Assembly (NCBI GenBank): GCA_013152545.1
Contig: JAADGF010000102.1
Coordinates: 1-60,132 of the forward strand
Direction: 5' to 3'
DNA: 60,132 nucleotides
Source: Gammaproteobacteria bacterium
GTDB taxonomy: Bacteria; Pseudomonadota; Gammaproteobacteria; SZUA-152
The notes beneath the pieces were generated by a model that searched no databases, was not told where the DNA came from, and saw only the letters and a list, made by a program, of their open reading frames with translations. Numbering within the stretch: the first letter of the stretch is position 1; each line of letters starts with the position of its first letter. The position numbers and the translations under genes were made by a program. Of the stretch, positions 1 to 9,357 are shown in pieces.

Positions 1-2
1 AG

Positions 3-113
3 TATATCGATACGAACAACAAAAACCCGAAACCATTTGTCTGGACAAAGTCTGCTGAAGAAATATTGGAAAAAGTGAATCGCGCGCGATCAACCCTTGA
101 TAATATAGAATAA
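3..113 (+). pseudogene. IS630 family transposase, 3' end only
   Basis: The window opens inside a reading frame whose last 36 residues contain KPFVWTKSAEEILEKV followed by RARSTLD and a TAA stop. That is the usual C-terminal tail of IS630/Tc1-mariner-type transposases, a DDE enzyme that cuts and pastes its own element. Only the tail is inside the window, so I cannot say whether the gene upstream is intact. A hairpin with a T run follows 66 bases later. Confidence 0.7.
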
Positions 114-179
114 ATTAGGACGCTACATTAGTACATTAGGCGTTCACAGTTAGCTTCAACCGATTAATTTAGGATAACT

Positions 180-197
180 AAAGCCTCACGGCTTTTT
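180..197 (+). terminator. Small rho-independent-type hairpin after the IS630 tail
   Basis: AAAGCC pairs with GGCTTT across a four-base loop and runs straight into further T residues. The stem is only six pairs, so it is a weak terminator candidate for the transposase transcript entering from the left. Confidence 0.4.
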
Positions 198-402
198 AGG
201 GGGGCGAGCAGGTAAGATATTTTTTAAGGTTTGCCCCAATTTGCGCAAGTCCCTGTGTAAAATATGGACATCATAGCCTTGAGATTATTTTCATTCCAAA
301 AAAGCATGAAATTTTAATAGAATAATATACCCGTAGTATTTGAAATTTAGGTATTGAGGCAAGTCCACATTATTCGTTTCATGACAAAGCACATGAGCTA
401 GA

Positions 403-590
403 AGGAGCCTGTCCGAGAATAGAAAGCCTACTGCGAAAACACCATTTTGGCCCATTTTTACGACCATTTTCATTAAATAGCTCAATTCTACATTCGCCTC
501 AAATGCCAAAAGTAGGTGCCAGATGCAATCGAAAAAATTGACTCAAAACGGCATTCCCTCGCAACCGCTGCTATTCTCAGACGGCCTCCT
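403..590. repeat. MITE-like repeat, family 1, copy a
   Basis: The segment starts AGGAGCCTGTCCGAGAATAG and ends with the near-perfect inverse CTATTCTCAGACGGCCTCCT. Its interior carries the family core (TTCGCCTCAAATGCCAAAAG) and a stretch matching ACCATTTTGGCCCATTTT seen in the other copies. It has no coding capacity; open frames across it are by-products of the palindrome. Other copies lie at 10615-10804, 11036-11200, 18321-18508 and (degenerate) 22219-22389. Confidence 0.8.
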
Positions 591-756
591 GAGGCATATT
601 GATATTTCAAACAGTCGACTAACAATAGCTCAAAATTGTGATTAACTGCGTTGAAAAGTCATAAAAAACTACTCATATCACTCTATCACACTCCGCTTTT
701 TACCTCGTTTATCATCAACCTGAAACCCTGTTAGCGCAATTTTCGAAACGTCAATA

Positions 757-823
757 AGCTTAGGGGGTGTTCTCAATCATGCTTACAGGCCTGCAAGCAT
801 GATTGAGAACACCCCCCTAAGCT
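757..823. repeat. 67-bp near-perfect palindrome
   Basis: The arm AGCTTAGGGGGTGTTCTCAA is repeated in reverse complement at the other end with one extra G, and the centre (ACAGGCCTGC) is itself almost palindromic, so the whole segment could fold into a hairpin of about 30 pairs. It lies just past the 3' end of the lipoprotein gene on the minus strand, but no T run follows it. The GGGGGTGTT end recurs at 53475, suggesting a mobile or repeat end rather than a dedicated terminator. Confidence 0.75.
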
Positions 824-851
824 ACTTTATATGTTTAGCCACGTTTTCCGA

Positions 852-2729
852 TTAAGTTACACCAGTGCAATCTGTCAATCCAGCGCCAAATGGACTTATA
901 TCACCAGGATGCGAATCGTCGCCTTTTATATCGCCTGCTTCTACCGGGAGCCGAAATTCGACTTCATCCAATGATTCAGTACCGGCAACCTGAACAGATG
1001 CTGCCAATTTTACAATCACCCAACTGGCAAAATCTTTTGAGTAGATTATAGGAATAATACCAAACCCAGTGTCATCAGTCGTTACCGTAACAGGTACACT
1101 GGCTACATTACGAGGCTCCAAAGTACCATTGCCATTAATGTCTTCGTCAGGATCCAAAATGCCATTGAGAGCCGTGTCGGCAACTATGTTATCCTCATTT
1201 TTACAAGGAGGAACAGCATCTACTGCCTTATACACCCCCGAACCATCATCAACCCTTATCCCCTTAATATAAAATGTCGGAATTACGCTGACAATAACAT
1301 CCTTATTTGGGACGGCATTACCCGCTGAATCCGTCACTAGGACGTTGTACTCTTTCAAGTAGCGGGTATCATCTAATGATTGTATTTTATTAGCCGTACC
1401 AAGTTTTACAAACAACTCAGCTTCTGCAACGGTTAGCGCAACGGTGGCATTAATAGTCACATCGTTTTCGACCACCGCCCGAATTTTAACACCATCCTTG
1501 GCAGTAGTAACAGCTGAAGAAGTATAAATTGTAAACGCTTGACCAAGACTACCAGTAATACCCGTGGCATTAGAAATATCGCCGGAACTGTTATCTTCGA
1601 TAATGGAAAAACGTACGGGTACATTTTTTACTAAATTATTATTGGCGTCACGTACCACCGCCGTAATTACAACACTTTGAGCACCAGGACCCAATGTGCT
1701 TTTTTCAGCTTGGAATGACAAGCTAGCCGGGGTAATCGCGATAAAATCTTTATCAATGCTTGCTGATGGCCCGTCAATACCTGACGCGGTAATCAATGTA
1801 GGACCTGCACCAACGGAACTAATTTGTACCGTGGCAGTACCATTCGTTGTAGTAACTACACCATCAACAGGCACTAACACGCCACGCGTGGCTGAAAATT
1901 TCACGCTTGAACCGTCTTCGATGGGATTACCATTTCGGTTCCAATTAATTAAAACTGGGTATGAGTTACCGATTTCAAGGTCATCCTCAGTTGGACTCAA
2001 GAAAGAAAAATTATCCGGTGAAACATTTAAAGCGAGACCCAATCCATTCGTTGCCCCCATAGAAGAAACACGAAGATGATCCAAACCACTCACAACGGCA
2101 GTAAAGATAGCGTCAGCCACTCCATTTTCGTTTGTAATAACCTCACTGGCGCTTAACGTGTTCCCGTTTTCCGACGAAATACTAATTGGTTGGAATGCTA
2201 TCGGGTCACCGTCTGAATCTTCTAATCGAAAAATTAGCGTTTTTTGTTCGCCAAGTACCGCCGATGAATCCCCATTAACCGTTACACTAACAGTAGTATT
2301 AACTACAACTATATCTACAGAATCCGATTGCGTACCGGCAGTGGCGGTGACCTGAATAGTACGATTGGTAGGGTCGCCAAAAGCCGTTAATATAGCTTCT
2401 GCCTGACCACCCGAGGTTGTCTTTTCCTGTACGATCAATAAAGCGCCCCCTGTTCCTGAAAACGATACAGGTTCATCCTTAAGCAATTTATGGCTGGCAT
2501 CTTTGACAACCGCAGTAAGCGTCACTTTATTAGACTTGCCAGAGCCTAGAGAAGTAATATCAGCTTGTAGGGCAACACTAGCGACAGGGGAATCAGGTTT
2601 GAGTGAAGGTCCCTTATCTATAGGTGTCGGATTTGTTGGATTATCTCCTGACGAAAAAGTATCTTCCCCGCATCCTGAAACAATCACCACGAATAATATC
2701 AAACTAAAAATATTGTTAATGCTTAACAT
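852..2729 (-). CDS. Lipoprotein with tandem bacterial Ig-like (Big_1/invasin-type) domains
   Basis: The 625-residue product begins MLSINNIFSLILFVVIVSGC, a lipoprotein signal peptide whose Cys would be lipidated; Asp lies two residues further on (GED), and the mature N-terminus is a Ser/Asn/Pro-rich linker. The rest is a series of about four beta-rich repeats of roughly 100 residues with the Big_1 look (for example VTLTAVVKDASHKLLKDEPV and later VITAVVRDANNNLVKNVPV). These are adhesin/invasin-type stalk domains, so a surface or periplasmic-facing lipoprotein is likely. I chose this ATG because a GGGGGGTGG ribosome site precedes it; an ATG 36 bases upstream would spoil the signal peptide. The C-terminal part contains an Asp/Asn-rich EDINGNGTLE segment. 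Its ligand is unknown. Confidence 0.8.
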   Translation of the reverse strand: MLSINNIFSLILFVVIVSGCGEDTFSSGDNPTNPTPIDKGPSLKPDSPVASVALQADITSLGSGKSNKVTLTAVVKDASHKLLKDEPVSFSGTGGALLIVQEKTTSGGQAEAILTAFGDPTNRTIQVTATAGTQSDSVDIVVVNTTVSVTVNGDSSAVLGEQKTLIFRLEDSDGDPIAFQPISISSENGNTLSASEVITNENGVADAIFTAVVSGLDHLRVSSMGATNGLGLALNVSPDNFSFLSPTEDDLEIGNSYPVLINWNRNGNPIEDGSSVKFSATRGVLVPVDGVVTTTNGTATVQISSVGAGPTLITASGIDGPSASIDKDFIAITPASLSFQAEKSTLGPGAQSVVITAVVRDANNNLVKNVPVRFSIIEDNSSGDISNATGITGSLGQAFTIYTSSAVTTAKDGVKIRAVVENDVTINATVALTVAEAELFVKLGTANKIQSLDDTRYLKEYNVLVTDSAGNAVPNKDVIVSVIPTFYIKGIRVDDGSGVYKAVDAVPPCKNEDNIVADTALNGILDPDEDINGNGTLEPRNVASVPVTVTTDDTGFGIIPIIYSKDFASWVIVKLAASVQVAGTESLDEVEFRLPVEAGDIKGDDSHPGDISPFGAGLTDCTGVT

Positions 2730-2949
2730 GCCACCCCCCATCTGATTATATTGCCAGTGAAGCATTATACCTTAAATCCTGCGAGGTAAGGAGGCTACGA
2801 ACGACGCCGGGATGAATTGGTTATTTATCAACCTACACCGTAACTACACTACCCCTTCATAAATGCTTTGAAAATTACTCCTGCAAGACAGATTGGGAAT
2901 TTACTCAGCAACTGAGTTAAGTGTTTACGGCATAACCGGAGGCTTAAGG

Positions 2950-3148
2950 TTACGCCCTCAAAGGACCCAAATAAGCGCTCAAGGCGCATTAGTTTTCGTC
3001 TGGCTAATTCCGTGTAATATCCCACACAAATACTTTCTAATCGAACCATAAACCTAAATTAATCAGTTTCTTTCGTTTCTTCGGAATAAAGATAATATGA
3101 TATTTACAATCCCGGCGTGTATGGGACAGACTCTATATAATCTCGCAT
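2950..3148 (-). pseudogene. IS200/IS605-type TnpA remnant
   Basis: On the minus strand, one frame reads SLSHTRRDCKYHIIFIPKKR then KKLI, which is the N-terminal start of the small HUH transposases of IS200. The codons just upstream (MRDYI) are in a different frame. Further down, after stops, another frame reads YYTELARRKLMRLERL, matching the next part of the same protein. The HUH motif and catalytic Tyr are not found. It is therefore a frameshifted, truncated relic beside the DnaA-box region. Confidence 0.5.
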
Positions 3149-3275
3149 AGATTTACTCCCTGTTCTATCTAACAAACAATCAAATAGACTCACTCTACAA
3201 GACCACTTAACATTCTCTGTTCAATTAATTTCTACGATATGACGTCAACTCATTGACTGTTAAACTTATTTTGGC

Positions 3276-3488
3276 TTATCCACAAAACCTGTGGATAAGT
3301 CTGTGGAAAAATCGAGGGATTGCGGCCGTAATGCGCGGGTTTATTGGTTATGTTTCAAAATGATTACAATACAACCGCATTTTAATAACACTAATAATCA
3401 ATAAGTTAACATGATATTTAAGGGGCTATGCTAATATTCTCTCTCACATGTGTCGAAATATTTTACACATACCCTAAGCTGTGTATAA
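3276..3488. other. DnaA-box cluster with an IHF-type site (origin-like or DnaA-regulated region)
   Basis: Three perfect TTATNCACA boxes are present: TTATCCACA at 3276-3284, its inverse at 3290-3298, and TTATACACA in inverse at 3480-3488. One-mismatch boxes occur at 3302-3310 and 3461-3469. AATCAATAAGTTA at 3396-3408 fits the IHF consensus WATCAANNNNTTR exactly. All sit in an AT-rich, gene-free stretch before nth. No dnaA, mnmG or other usual origin neighbour is nearby and I see no GATC sites there, so it could equally be a DnaA titration or control site. Confidence 0.5.
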
Positions 3489-3677
3489 GCGTTAATTTGC
3501 GGGCAATCTTAATATCAAATAATGAATAATAATGCAAGATTATTCTTATTTTATTCTATCAAATTGTATTTAAAGTCTGTATTTACCGACGAGTATTTGA
3601 CACAATTCGAATTGATATTGCCCCACATCGTATGATAATTAGGCAGATATAGCGAGCCACCTCATTTTAATTAAACA

Positions 3678-4313
3678 ATGAACAACCAAAAACGATACGA
3701 AATATTCAAGCGATTACAAAGCCACAACCCACACCCGACAACGGAGCTAAATTACAAAACGCCGTTTGAGTTACTCATCGCTGTTATTCTCTCTGCTCAA
3801 GCTACCGACAAAGGTGTCAATAAAGCAACAAACGCACTCTTTAAAGCGGCAAATACCCCAAAAAAAATATTTAATTTAGGGGAGGATGGGCTTAAAGCGT
3901 TTATTAAAACCATCGGTTTATTCAATACTAAGGCAAAAAACATTATTAAAACCTGTTCAATTTTGTTAAAACAACACCAGGGTCAGGTACCTCATGATAG
4001 AACAGCGTTAGAAGCCTTACCTGGGGTTGGCCGAAAAACAGCAAACGTTATTTTAAATACGGCTTTTGGCGAAGCTACTATCGCAGTGGATACCCATATC
4101 TTTCGGGTTGCAAACCGTACTAAATTAGCACCAGGAAAAACGGTGTTAGAGGTCGAAAAAAAATTGTTAAAGTTTGTCTCCGACGAGTTTAAGCAAGATG
4201 CACATCATTGGTTGATCCTTCACGGCCGCTACACTTGCGTGGCACGAAAGCCGCGCTGTCATGCCTGTGTTATCGAGGATTTATGTGAATACCAGCATAA
4301 AGAGGTAGAATAA
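3678..4313 (+). CDS. nth: Endonuclease III (DNA glycosylase/AP lyase)
   Basis: This base-excision repair enzyme removes oxidised pyrimidines and cuts the abasic site. The 211-residue protein matches the family's length and numbering. The helix-hairpin-helix LPGVGRKTANVIL carries the catalytic Lys120, Asp138 follows in AVDTHIFR, and the [4Fe-4S] cysteines are C187, C194, C197 and C203 in the C-x6-C-x2-C-x5-C pattern. The start ATG follows the long AT-rich gap. The DUF1841 gene begins four bases after the stop, so the two are probably one transcript. Confidence 0.96.
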   Translation: MNNQKRYEIFKRLQSHNPHPTTELNYKTPFELLIAVILSAQATDKGVNKATNALFKAANTPKKIFNLGEDGLKAFIKTIGLFNTKAKNIIKTCSILLKQHQGQVPHDRTALEALPGVGRKTANVILNTAFGEATIAVDTHIFRVANRTKLAPGKTVLEVEKKLLKFVSDEFKQDAHHWLILHGRYTCVARKPRCHACVIEDLCEYQHKEVE

Positions 4314-4317
4314 TATT

Positions 4318-4746
4318 ATGTTTTACGGCCAAAACCGCCAACAGACCCGCCAAGTGTTTTTTGATGCATGGCAAAAGCATCTTACCAAACAAGCGGTTGA
4401 ACCACTGGAATCACTAATTATAAAAATAATTCAGCTGCACCCAGAATATCATGCAATGCTGTGCAACCCAGAGTCTTATTCTGATAAAGATTATTTACCA
4501 GAAATGGGGGAATCAAACCCTTTTTTACACTTAGGCATGCACGTCGCTATCCAAGAACAAATACAAACTGATCAGCCTGCCGGCATACTCGCACATTACC
4601 AATCGCTCAGCGCCAAATACAATGACTCCCATAAAACGGAACATCAAATAATGGAATGCCTCACAAAGGTGCTGTGGGAAGCCCAGCGAAACAACACGCT
4701 ACCGGATAATAACAACTATTTAAACTGCATTAAAAATATCAAGTAA
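4318..4746 (+). CDS. DUF1841 family protein
   Basis: This 142-residue protein has the DUF1841 opening (MFYGQNRQQTRQVFFDAW) and the conserved segment SNPFLHLGMHVAIQEQI. The family is widespread in beta- and gammaproteobacteria and has no assigned function; the His-rich central motif is its best conserved part. It starts four bases after nth and is very likely co-transcribed with it, an arrangement common for this family. There is no signal peptide or membrane segment, so it is cytoplasmic. Confidence 0.85.
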   Translation: MFYGQNRQQTRQVFFDAWQKHLTKQAVEPLESLIIKIIQLHPEYHAMLCNPESYSDKDYLPEMGESNPFLHLGMHVAIQEQIQTDQPAGILAHYQSLSAKYNDSHKTEHQIMECLTKVLWEAQRNNTLPDNNNYLNCIKNIK

Positions 4747-4821
4747 CCTCCCAGGCTGGCGCAAAAAAACAAGGGTTAAACCATATTAGAAACATGCACC
4801 TTCCTCTATCACTGGTTTTTA

Positions 4822-4857
4822 GTCTATACCGAAACCTCAAACGCTTTGGGTATATTG
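4822..4857. repeat. Family 2 repeat, single end
   Basis: GAAACCTCAAACGCTTTGGG followed by TATA is the right terminal repeat of the family 2 elements at 32374 and 53153, standing alone here with no matching left end. It lies between the convergent ends of the DUF1841 and sigma-fusion genes. Confidence 0.6.
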
Positions 4858-4868
4858 TCCGCCTATTT

Positions 4869-6062
4869 CTAATAGGCTGGTTCTGCCAAGACAATATGTT
4901 CTGACTTCCGTAGTGTATCGAGCACTTGACTAACCAGCGCCTCGTTCCCTGCTACAGAAATCGTGTACAAACCAATATCTGTTGGGCCACTATCCATTTG
5001 CGCATTAATGCTTAGCAATAAATCACGAATCTGGTTTTGGTTGGCTGTATTTTGAAATACCACATTGATTTTCTTAGCCCTGGCCTTAGCTTGAGCTTGC
5101 TGTTGTAATAACTGCATAGTATTAAGCTTAATTTCCGCTTGATTTGGGTACTGCGGCACAATAAACACCAGACCAATAACCAGTATGATAAACTGCAAAA
5201 TAGCCAGCCCCCAACCAATCCGTGCAGAAGATAAAACTTGATACAAAAAATTAGCATTTACACCACTCGTTACTGCTTGTTTTTGCGGTGACGTTTTCTC
5301 TTCCACTAAGTCGTCGATCAGATTCTTTATTTTATTAAACAGCTGTTCTAAGTGCTGCTCACTAACAATTTCCATTTGATCAAAATAAGCTTCAATTTCA
5401 TAAAATTCCAAGTATTCCTGCTTAAGATATTGATCATTTTTCAATGATCTTTCGAAGGCTTTTTTGTGTTTCCCCGCCAAGGCACCATTAATGTAAAGCG
5501 GTATTAATTCACGTAATATATTTGACTTAGACACGACGTGTTTTTTGATACCGACCTGTTTAAGTGCTTCATTTAAGGATTGTTTCGCCTTAAACACATC
5601 GCTTTTGACGCTATCAATACTGTCTCTAAGAACTTCTGCCATGGCATAATATGTATATCCTGGCAATAAGACTAACCCCAAAGGTTCCCGCACTTGCACT
5701 GGTAACGACTCCATTACTTTGGCAAAGGCTTTTTGACGATCGAGCACCGCTGCACTATAAACGCCACTTTCACTTAACCCTGCCGTGTCGGCATCCAATG
5801 CTGTAGCAGCTAAAATGAATTTTCTTGCCAATACAATTAGCCATTTAATGGGGCTTAACTTTTGATTGTACTGGCCAGCTAAGTACCAGGCTTCCCGGTA
5901 GGTGCTAACCAATAAATCATCCGCTTTTTTTCTTCCACCTGTAATACGTACTAAATATTGGTGAAGCTGATGGCTAGTGCACGTATAAAGCTGAGCAAAT
6001 GCCTGACTTTCACCATTGGCAACACGCTCAAGGAGTTTAATTTCTGATGCTTTTGCAGACAT
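4869..6062 (-). CDS. ECF-type sigma domain fused to a membrane anti-sigma-like domain
   Basis: Residues 8-80 resemble sigma-70 region 2 (LLERVANGESQAFAQLYTCT, then a KKADDLLVSTYREAWYLA helix). Residues 110-168 resemble region 4 (MESLPVQVREPLGLVLLPGY, then YYAMAEVLRDSIDSVKSDVF). After a linker, residues 180-255 have an anti-sigma look (LRELIPLYINGALAGKHKKA) without the zinc-binding His/Cys set. One membrane helix follows at about 283-303, then a roughly 95-residue C-terminal domain ending in GLYTISVAG...SEHIVLAEPAY, like periplasmic domains of anti-sigma factors. I infer a sigma factor and its membrane regulator in one 397-residue chain, with the C-terminus in the periplasm. The target promoters are unknown. 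Confidence 0.65.
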   Translation of the reverse strand: MSAKASEIKLLERVANGESQAFAQLYTCTSHQLHQYLVRITGGRKKADDLLVSTYREAWYLAGQYNQKLSPIKWLIVLARKFILAATALDADTAGLSESGVYSAAVLDRQKAFAKVMESLPVQVREPLGLVLLPGYTYYAMAEVLRDSIDSVKSDVFKAKQSLNEALKQVGIKKHVVSKSNILRELIPLYINGALAGKHKKAFERSLKNDQYLKQEYLEFYEIEAYFDQMEIVSEQHLEQLFNKIKNLIDDLVEEKTSPQKQAVTSGVNANFLYQVLSSARIGWGLAILQFIILVIGLVFIVPQYPNQAEIKLNTMQLLQQQAQAKARAKKINVVFQNTANQNQIRDLLLSINAQMDSGPTDIGLYTISVAGNEALVSQVLDTLRKSEHIVLAEPAY

Positions 6063-6310
6063 AGAATATAATAAATCGTATTATTTATAAAAAGTTGACT
6101 TATTCAGCAATCTAATTATAACAAACCCCAGCGCCGCAACGGTTGCGCGGTGCCGATAATAACGATTACATTTATAAGTTATGGATTACTGTTACATCTT
6201 AGGCAGAAGGAGGGTAGCTGCACGAAAGACCATTTTACACTGCTTTTATCACAGCCGATTGGCGCCAAATCACTGGCAACACACTAATCAGAATACACTT
6301 TCACTAAGGA

Positions 6311-6510
6311 TATACCCGTGGCGATTAAGATTTAGGCGTAAAACTGCACGTCCTCTTCATTCCATAGCGGCATTCCATAGCGACGTTGAAGCTCCTCGCA
6401 ATATCCAGGCTATTACGCATCATTTCGTCTCGCCTAAAAACGCCTACCTTTGGTGCCATGAAATGAAGAGGACGTGCAGTTACGCCTAAACCCCAAACAC
6501 CACGGGTATA
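6311..6510. repeat. MITE-like repeat, family 2, divergent copy
   Basis: The element begins TATACCCGTGGCGATTAAGA and ends CACCACGGGTATA. Long inner inverted arms (ACTGCACGTCCTCTTCATT on both sides) make almost the whole 200 bp self-complementary. It ends 20 bases past the stop codon of the GGDEF-EAL gene. The core ACGCCTACCTTTGGTGCCAT matches the inverse of the cores in the copies at 32374 and 53153. Confidence 0.75.
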
Positions 6511-6529
6511 GAATAATAACATTGGATGA

Positions 6530-8974
6530 TCAGGATTGAAAACTAGGCCACAGCGGCCTTGGTTTTCCCAATTGATAACCCTGGACATGATCGACACCCA
6601 GTTCAATCAATTTTTCCAATACTTCTTCAGTTTCCACAAATTCAGCAATGGTTTGTATACCCATAATATGTCCGATCTGATTAATGGACTCTACCATAGC
6701 GTAGTCAACTGAATCGGCGGCCAAATTTCTTACGAATGTGCCATCAATTTTTAAATAATCAACTTGAAAATTTTTCAGATAACTATAGGAAGAAAATCCT
6801 CGCCCAAAATCATCCAAAGCAAATCGACACCCCATACCTCGTAGTATTGACATGAACCGTGTGGCACTAATAAGGTTTGAAATTGCAGTGGTTTCCGTTA
6901 TCTCAAAACACAAATTAACAGCCGGCACTTGGGTTTTATCAATTTGATCAATGACAAAACCAAGAAAATTTTCATCATCCAACGATTGCCCTGACAAGTT
7001 AATCGCAAAGATACCTATCTGTTGGTTTCGCTTAAGACGTTCCCCAAGCAATGACAAGGCATGTTGTACCACCCAACGATCAATTGAGGGCATGAGAGAA
7101 TAACGTTCGGCTGCCGCAATAAAAGCCGCAGGCCGAATTACATTATCACCGTCTTGCATGCGCAACAATATTTCGTGATGAATGATATTCGCGTTGGATG
7201 AATTCAAAGGGACGATGCTTTGACAAAATAATCGAAATCGGTTCTCATCCAGTGCCTGGCGAATTAACCGTACCCATTTTAAATCCCCATGACGTTGTTT
7301 CATCGCCACATCTTGAGGATGATAAACATGGACCCGGTGGTGCCTGCCTTTGTCTTTTGCGACAAAGCAAGCTGAATCTGCCACGCTCATAATATCCGCA
7401 ATACCGCCACAATCTGCCGTAATTGGTACTAAACCGATACTGGCCCCTAACTTGACAGGTTCATTTTGCCACTCAAAGCCGAAGTCCCGCAGCGCGTTAC
7501 AAAACACCTGTGTTGATTCCATGGCATTATGTATTGAGCAGTTTTTTAATAACACCACAAACTCATCGCCACCCAAACGCGCAAGCACATCGGTATCGCG
7601 CACTTTATTGTGCAATAGCGTTGCTGTTTGCTTCAATAATTCGTCACCAGCATCATGCCCGTGAATATCATTTATTTTTTTAAAATTATCCAAATTAATA
7701 TAACATAAAGCATGGTGACGACCATCGGCACGAGCCGATGTTAGTGCTTGATTCAGTTGTGAATCAAACTCGCGACGATTCAATAAACCCGTCAGCGCGT
7801 CGTGTGTGGCTTCATACAACATCCAACGCTCCATGCCTTGAATTTCGGTGACATCACGAAAAACCAATGCTGCTCCAACAATGTGGCCTTGGTCATCACG
7901 AATGACCGAGGAAGACTCCTCTACCGTAAACTCCCAGCCATCGCGCCTCAACAACAGGCTCGTATGTGCTTCACCACTACGATTAACTAAACTATCGGAA
8001 CGCCCCAATATCGCATTTATTTTTGGCTGCCGTGTTTTTTCATCCACCACATGAAAAACATCCTTTAATTGCTGACCTTTGGCTTCATGGCAAGCCCAAC
8101 CTGTAAGTTGCTCTGCTATCGGGTTGAGGTATTCCACGGTGCCATTTTTTGCGATAGTAATAACCCCATCCTTAATACGATCAAGCACCGACTGAGTCAT
8201 TGACTGGCCAGGTAACAATTCATTTTTTCGAGGTGAATTGGCTTGAGTAGCCGGGATCGCTTCAGTGACATCATTGCCAACACATACCGCACCAACAACT
8301 TTTTGGTTGATGCCACGCACCACGCTCACGGTCCATGCAATTAATCTTGAACGACCACTAGCAGTCCTGCAACGCTTTTTAAGACGCATTTGCGCATTCA
8401 GTGACTCAGGCTCTCGTTGCAACGCCACGATGACTTTGGCGGGTAAATTCGCATCTATTTGGCTACCCAATAATTCCTTGGCATACTCATTGGTAAAAAC
8501 AACCTTACCCGTTACATCCAGTTTAACAATAACGCTGCCTGCACTCTCGATAATTCCACGGTACATCTCTTCGTCAACACGGGAGTCCTTGTACTCTCGA
8601 AAAACGTACACTTTGCCGCACATTTTACCTTTATCGAACAGCGGCATGGAAATAAACATAATCGGCAGTATGCTGGCATCTTTGAGCCTAATAGTGGCAC
8701 CCTTGCGCAAATGCGAACAACCAATACTTTTTATCGCAGAACATTCGGAGGCACCCAAGGTGGCAATGGCATCCACTTTAAACTGTACAATTTCGAAAAA
8801 GTTTTTATCCAATACCTCAGACATATACCAACCCAGCATACGCTCTGCTTCTGAACTCAGAAACAAAAGCCTGCCTCGATTATCCAACGCAAAAGCTCCC
8901 TCACCTTTTTCCGTTGAGATATCCTGCATCTGTCGTTTACTGATGCCATTAATGAGATTAAGCTGATGTTGCAA
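6530..8974 (-). CDS. PAS-PAS-PAS-GGDEF-EAL cyclic-di-GMP protein
   Basis: The 814-residue protein has about three PAS sensor domains (near residues 22-120, 140-235 and 265-380), a GGDEF domain (about 390-545) and an EAL domain (about 560-810). The GGDEF motif is intact (ARLGGDEFVVLL). The EAL signature reads EILLR, with the other catalytic features present (CFEITETTAIS, DDFGRGFSSYSYLK with KIDG, AEFVE). It could both make and break c-di-GMP. There is no membrane helix, so sensing is probably cytoplasmic. The assigned start is TTG with no clear ribosome site; an ATG 45 bases inside (MQDISTEKGEG) is an alternative. It ends beside the family 2 repeat. Confidence 0.9.
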   Translation of the reverse strand: MQHQLNLINGISKRQMQDISTEKGEGAFALDNRGRLLFLSSEAERMLGWYMSEVLDKNFFEIVQFKVDAIATLGASECSAIKSIGCSHLRKGATIRLKDASILPIMFISMPLFDKGKMCGKVYVFREYKDSRVDEEMYRGIIESAGSVIVKLDVTGKVVFTNEYAKELLGSQIDANLPAKVIVALQREPESLNAQMRLKKRCRTASGRSRLIAWTVSVVRGINQKVVGAVCVGNDVTEAIPATQANSPRKNELLPGQSMTQSVLDRIKDGVITIAKNGTVEYLNPIAEQLTGWACHEAKGQQLKDVFHVVDEKTRQPKINAILGRSDSLVNRSGEAHTSLLLRRDGWEFTVEESSSVIRDDQGHIVGAALVFRDVTEIQGMERWMLYEATHDALTGLLNRREFDSQLNQALTSARADGRHHALCYINLDNFKKINDIHGHDAGDELLKQTATLLHNKVRDTDVLARLGGDEFVVLLKNCSIHNAMESTQVFCNALRDFGFEWQNEPVKLGASIGLVPITADCGGIADIMSVADSACFVAKDKGRHHRVHVYHPQDVAMKQRHGDLKWVRLIRQALDENRFRLFCQSIVPLNSSNANIIHHEILLRMQDGDNVIRPAAFIAAAERYSLMPSIDRWVVQHALSLLGERLKRNQQIGIFAINLSGQSLDDENFLGFVIDQIDKTQVPAVNLCFEITETTAISNLISATRFMSILRGMGCRFALDDFGRGFSSYSYLKNFQVDYLKIDGTFVRNLAADSVDYAMVESINQIGHIMGIQTIAEFVETEEVLEKLIELGVDHVQGYQLGKPRPLWPSFQS

Positions 8975-9143
8975 GATATGATTACCGTGTTGTGCCGTTG
9001 AGCTGAATATTATTTTGTTCTACCGAGTAACGCTACCTGCGTGAAACCACCGCAGAGGAAAATTCAGTACCCTTTAGAAACGTACATGTGTTCCGTAATA
9101 ACCTGCATTAGCATCTGTATTAATACCTGACAAAATCGTAGCG

Positions 9144-9290
9144 TATACCCCTAGCGATTGAGATTATTGGGGTTTCGGGTATAAAATGGCTATTACACGT
9201 CATTTTGGCTTTTCTTAACAAATTTACTTTTTATTGCCATAAAACAACGATGATGCATAATAATGCCTAAATAACAACACCAAGGGTATA
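9144..9290. repeat. Possible family 2 repeat, degenerate
   Basis: TATACCCCTAGCGATTGAGA on the left faces CACCAAGGGTATA on the right, 147 bp apart, in the gap between the GGDEF-EAL and argG genes. The ends fit family 2 but the interior has lost most of the recognisable core, so this is a tentative call. Confidence 0.45.
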
Positions 9291-9357
9291 GAGTATCTAT
9301 AAATTTCTTCAATCAGTTTTCAGTGCTGTATCGCATTTAACTAATTGTAGCAGCAAA

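Noticed and set aside
757..823. The 67-bp palindrome as a normal rho-independent terminator
   Set aside because: No T run on either side, and the stem is far longer than usual.
6181..6606. Overlapping frames of 93-102 codons on both strands
   Set aside because: They lie across the family 2 palindrome and the end of the EAL domain; the matching residues come from the repeat arms.
8265..8966. 233-codon plus-strand frame opposite the PAS domains
   Set aside because: It is antisense to a well-supported coding region with intact motifs; a typical long shadow.
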